From SZUA-309 sp965215995 (GTDB taxonomy: Bacteria > Pseudomonadota > Gammaproteobacteria > Pseudomonadales > Azotimanducaceae), in assembly GCA_965215995.1 (NCBI GenBank), contig OZ244128.1:992001-1056000 (forward strand): a stretch of DNA of 64,000 bases, in the 5' to 3' direction. The notes beneath the pieces were generated by a model. It did not search any database and was not told where the DNA came from. It saw only the letters and a program-made list of their open reading frames with translations. Both the position numbers and the translations under genes were made by a program. Positions 63,131 through 64,000 of this stretch are shown piece after piece (within the stretch, counting starts at the first letter, position 1; every line of letters begins with the position of its first letter).

Positions 63131-64000
63131 TCAGGCCTTGCTGACCTTCATGGCGCACTTTTTGTAGTCCGTCTGCTTGGAGATCGGGCAGGTGGCATCC
63201 AGGGTCAGCTTGTTGATCAGCCGCCGGGCATCGAACCAGGGCACGAAGGCCAGGCCTTCCGGCGGCTGGTTGCGGCCTCGAGTTTCCACCTTGGCGGTGA
63301 TGTGACCGCGGCGGGTTTCCAGGTGGGCCGTGTCGCCTCGCTTCAGACCGCGCTTCTCCGCGTCCTTCGGGTGCATGAACACCAGAGCGTCGGGGAATGC
63401 TCGGTAAAGCTCCGGTACCCGTTGAGTCATGGTGCCGGAGTGCCAGTGCTCCAGCACTCGGCCGGTGGTCAGCCACATGTCGTACTCATCGTCCGGCGCC
63501 TCAGCCGGAGGCTCGTAGGGCAGCGCGAAGATGAGGGCCTTCTTGTCCGGCTTGCCGTAGAAGCTCACCTCCTCGCCTTTGTTCACGAAAGGATCGTAAC
63601 CTTCCCGATAGCGCCAGAGGGTTTCCTTGCCATCCACCACCGGCCAGCGCAAGCCGCGTACCTTGTGGTAGGTATCGAACTCACCGAGGTCGTGACCGAT
63701 CTTCGGTCCTTCGGTACCGAAACGCCGATACTCCTCGAACAATCCCTTCTGAATGTAGTAGCCGAAGTGGTCCATCTCGTCGTTGGCGAACTCGTCACCC
63801 CGATCGTTGGTCACCTTCTGCTTCGCATAGGCATTGACCTGGCCGTTCGCGAAGAGCACGTCGTAGAGGGTCTTGCCTCTGTACTCCGGCTTTTTCGCGA
63901 GCAGCTCTTCCGGCCAGATGTCGGCGACCTTCAGTCGCTTCGAGAACTCCACCAGTTGCCAGAGATCGGACTTGGCTTCACCCGGCGCGTTCACCTGCTG
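63131..64000 (-). CDS. napA: periplasmic nitrate reductase catalytic subunit NapA, C-terminal part
   Basis: The visible 289 residues are the C-terminal third of a molybdopterin oxidoreductase of the NapA type. The frame stays open to the window edge. Typical segments are WQLVEFSKRLKVADIWPEELL, YDMWLTTGRVLEHWHSGTMTQRVPELYRAFP, MHPKDAEKRGLKRGD, GLAFVPWFDARRLINKLTLDATCPISKQTDYKKCAMKV. The N-terminal Tat signal, [4Fe-4S] site and catalytic Cys lie outside the window. The enzyme reduces nitrate to nitrite in the periplasm. The stop is 21 bases before napG. Confidence 0.93.
   Translation of the reverse strand, partial: QQVNAPGEAKSDLWQLVEFSKRLKVADIWPEELLAKKPEYRGKTLYDVLFANGQVNAYAKQKVTNDRGDEFANDEMDHFGYYIQKGLFEEYRRFGTEGPKIGHDLGEFDTYHKVRGLRWPVVDGKETLWRYREGYDPFVNKGEEVSFYGKPDKKALIFALPYEPPAEAPDDEYDMWLTTGRVLEHWHSGTMTQRVPELYRAFPDALVFMHPKDAEKRGLKRGDTAHLETRRGHITAKVETRGRNQPPEGLAFVPWFDARRLINKLTLDATCPISKQTDYKKCAMKVSKA

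Overview
The window reads as a GC-rich (roughly 60 %) chromosomal segment of a free-living, probably marine, gammaproteobacterium. The basis is the protein families present: a FleQ-like activator, an MepK/LdtD-type murein pair, WS/DGAT, periplasmic nitrate reductase, and many acyl-CoA dehydrogenases, Fe(II) oxygenases and MFS carriers. I cannot place it to genus. I saw no rRNA, tRNA, CRISPR array, transposase, integrase or phage gene. Genes are dense, and most lie in short operons with ATGA or TGATG overlaps.

Layout. 1-683: 5' part of an exported protein running off the left edge. 980-5356: operon of sensor kinase, tandem-receiver regulator and TPR/TonB-C protein. 5456-8837: acyl-CoA dehydrogenase, four-domain rhodanese and cysteine-dioxygenase-like cupin, followed by a GNAT gene in reverse. 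9324-12200 (reverse): Rieske oxygenase, small unknown protein and CmcJ/NvfI-type oxygenase, with a 12-bp tandem repeat in the leader. 12381-14712 (reverse): two DUF1538 membrane proteins, a P-II-like protein and a CBS protein. 14868-25475: catabolic region with medium-chain dehydrogenase, HCCA-isomerase-like, flavin split-barrel, carotenoid/lignostilbene-type oxygenase with a divergent TetR, MFS, PhlG-like C-C hydrolase, PQQ dehydrogenase, PhyH and a short-chain reductase. 25547-39134: signalling and export block with a propeller hybrid kinase, two ABC exporters (one with a C39 peptidase domain), an HlyD adaptor, a tiny peptide ORF with a strong ribosome binding site, a soluble hybrid kinase and a divergent FleQ-like activator. 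39207-51785: TauD-type oxygenase, a convergent murein endopeptidase/L,D-transpeptidase pair, flavin monooxygenase, GNAT, WS/DGAT, AraC regulator, Gfo/Idh/MocA oxidoreductase, DUF3089 hydrolase, sugar-type MFS and VOC protein. 51963-55096: a fused double DUF1538 protein followed by a protein with what look like three tandem P-II-like domains. 55117-61017: second sugar-type MFS, AGPS-like FAD oxidase, orphan TatB, SnoaL-like protein, TetR with paired operators and a divergent serine hydrolase. 61042-64000 (reverse): napA(partial)-napG-napH-napB.

Two systems stand out. First, the DUF1538/P-II pairing occurs twice, once as separate genes and once with both partners internally fused. This is what a membrane transporter or channel gated by a nucleotide-sensing trimer would look like, including a single-chain trimer. 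Second, the exporter set at 29761-35601 follows a 16-residue (or 31-residue) peptide ORF with a near-ideal Shine-Dalgarno sequence and a perfect stem-loop after it. That is the layout of a peptide export locus, with a precursor far shorter than usual. Both functional readings are inference; the gene structures are visible in the sequence.
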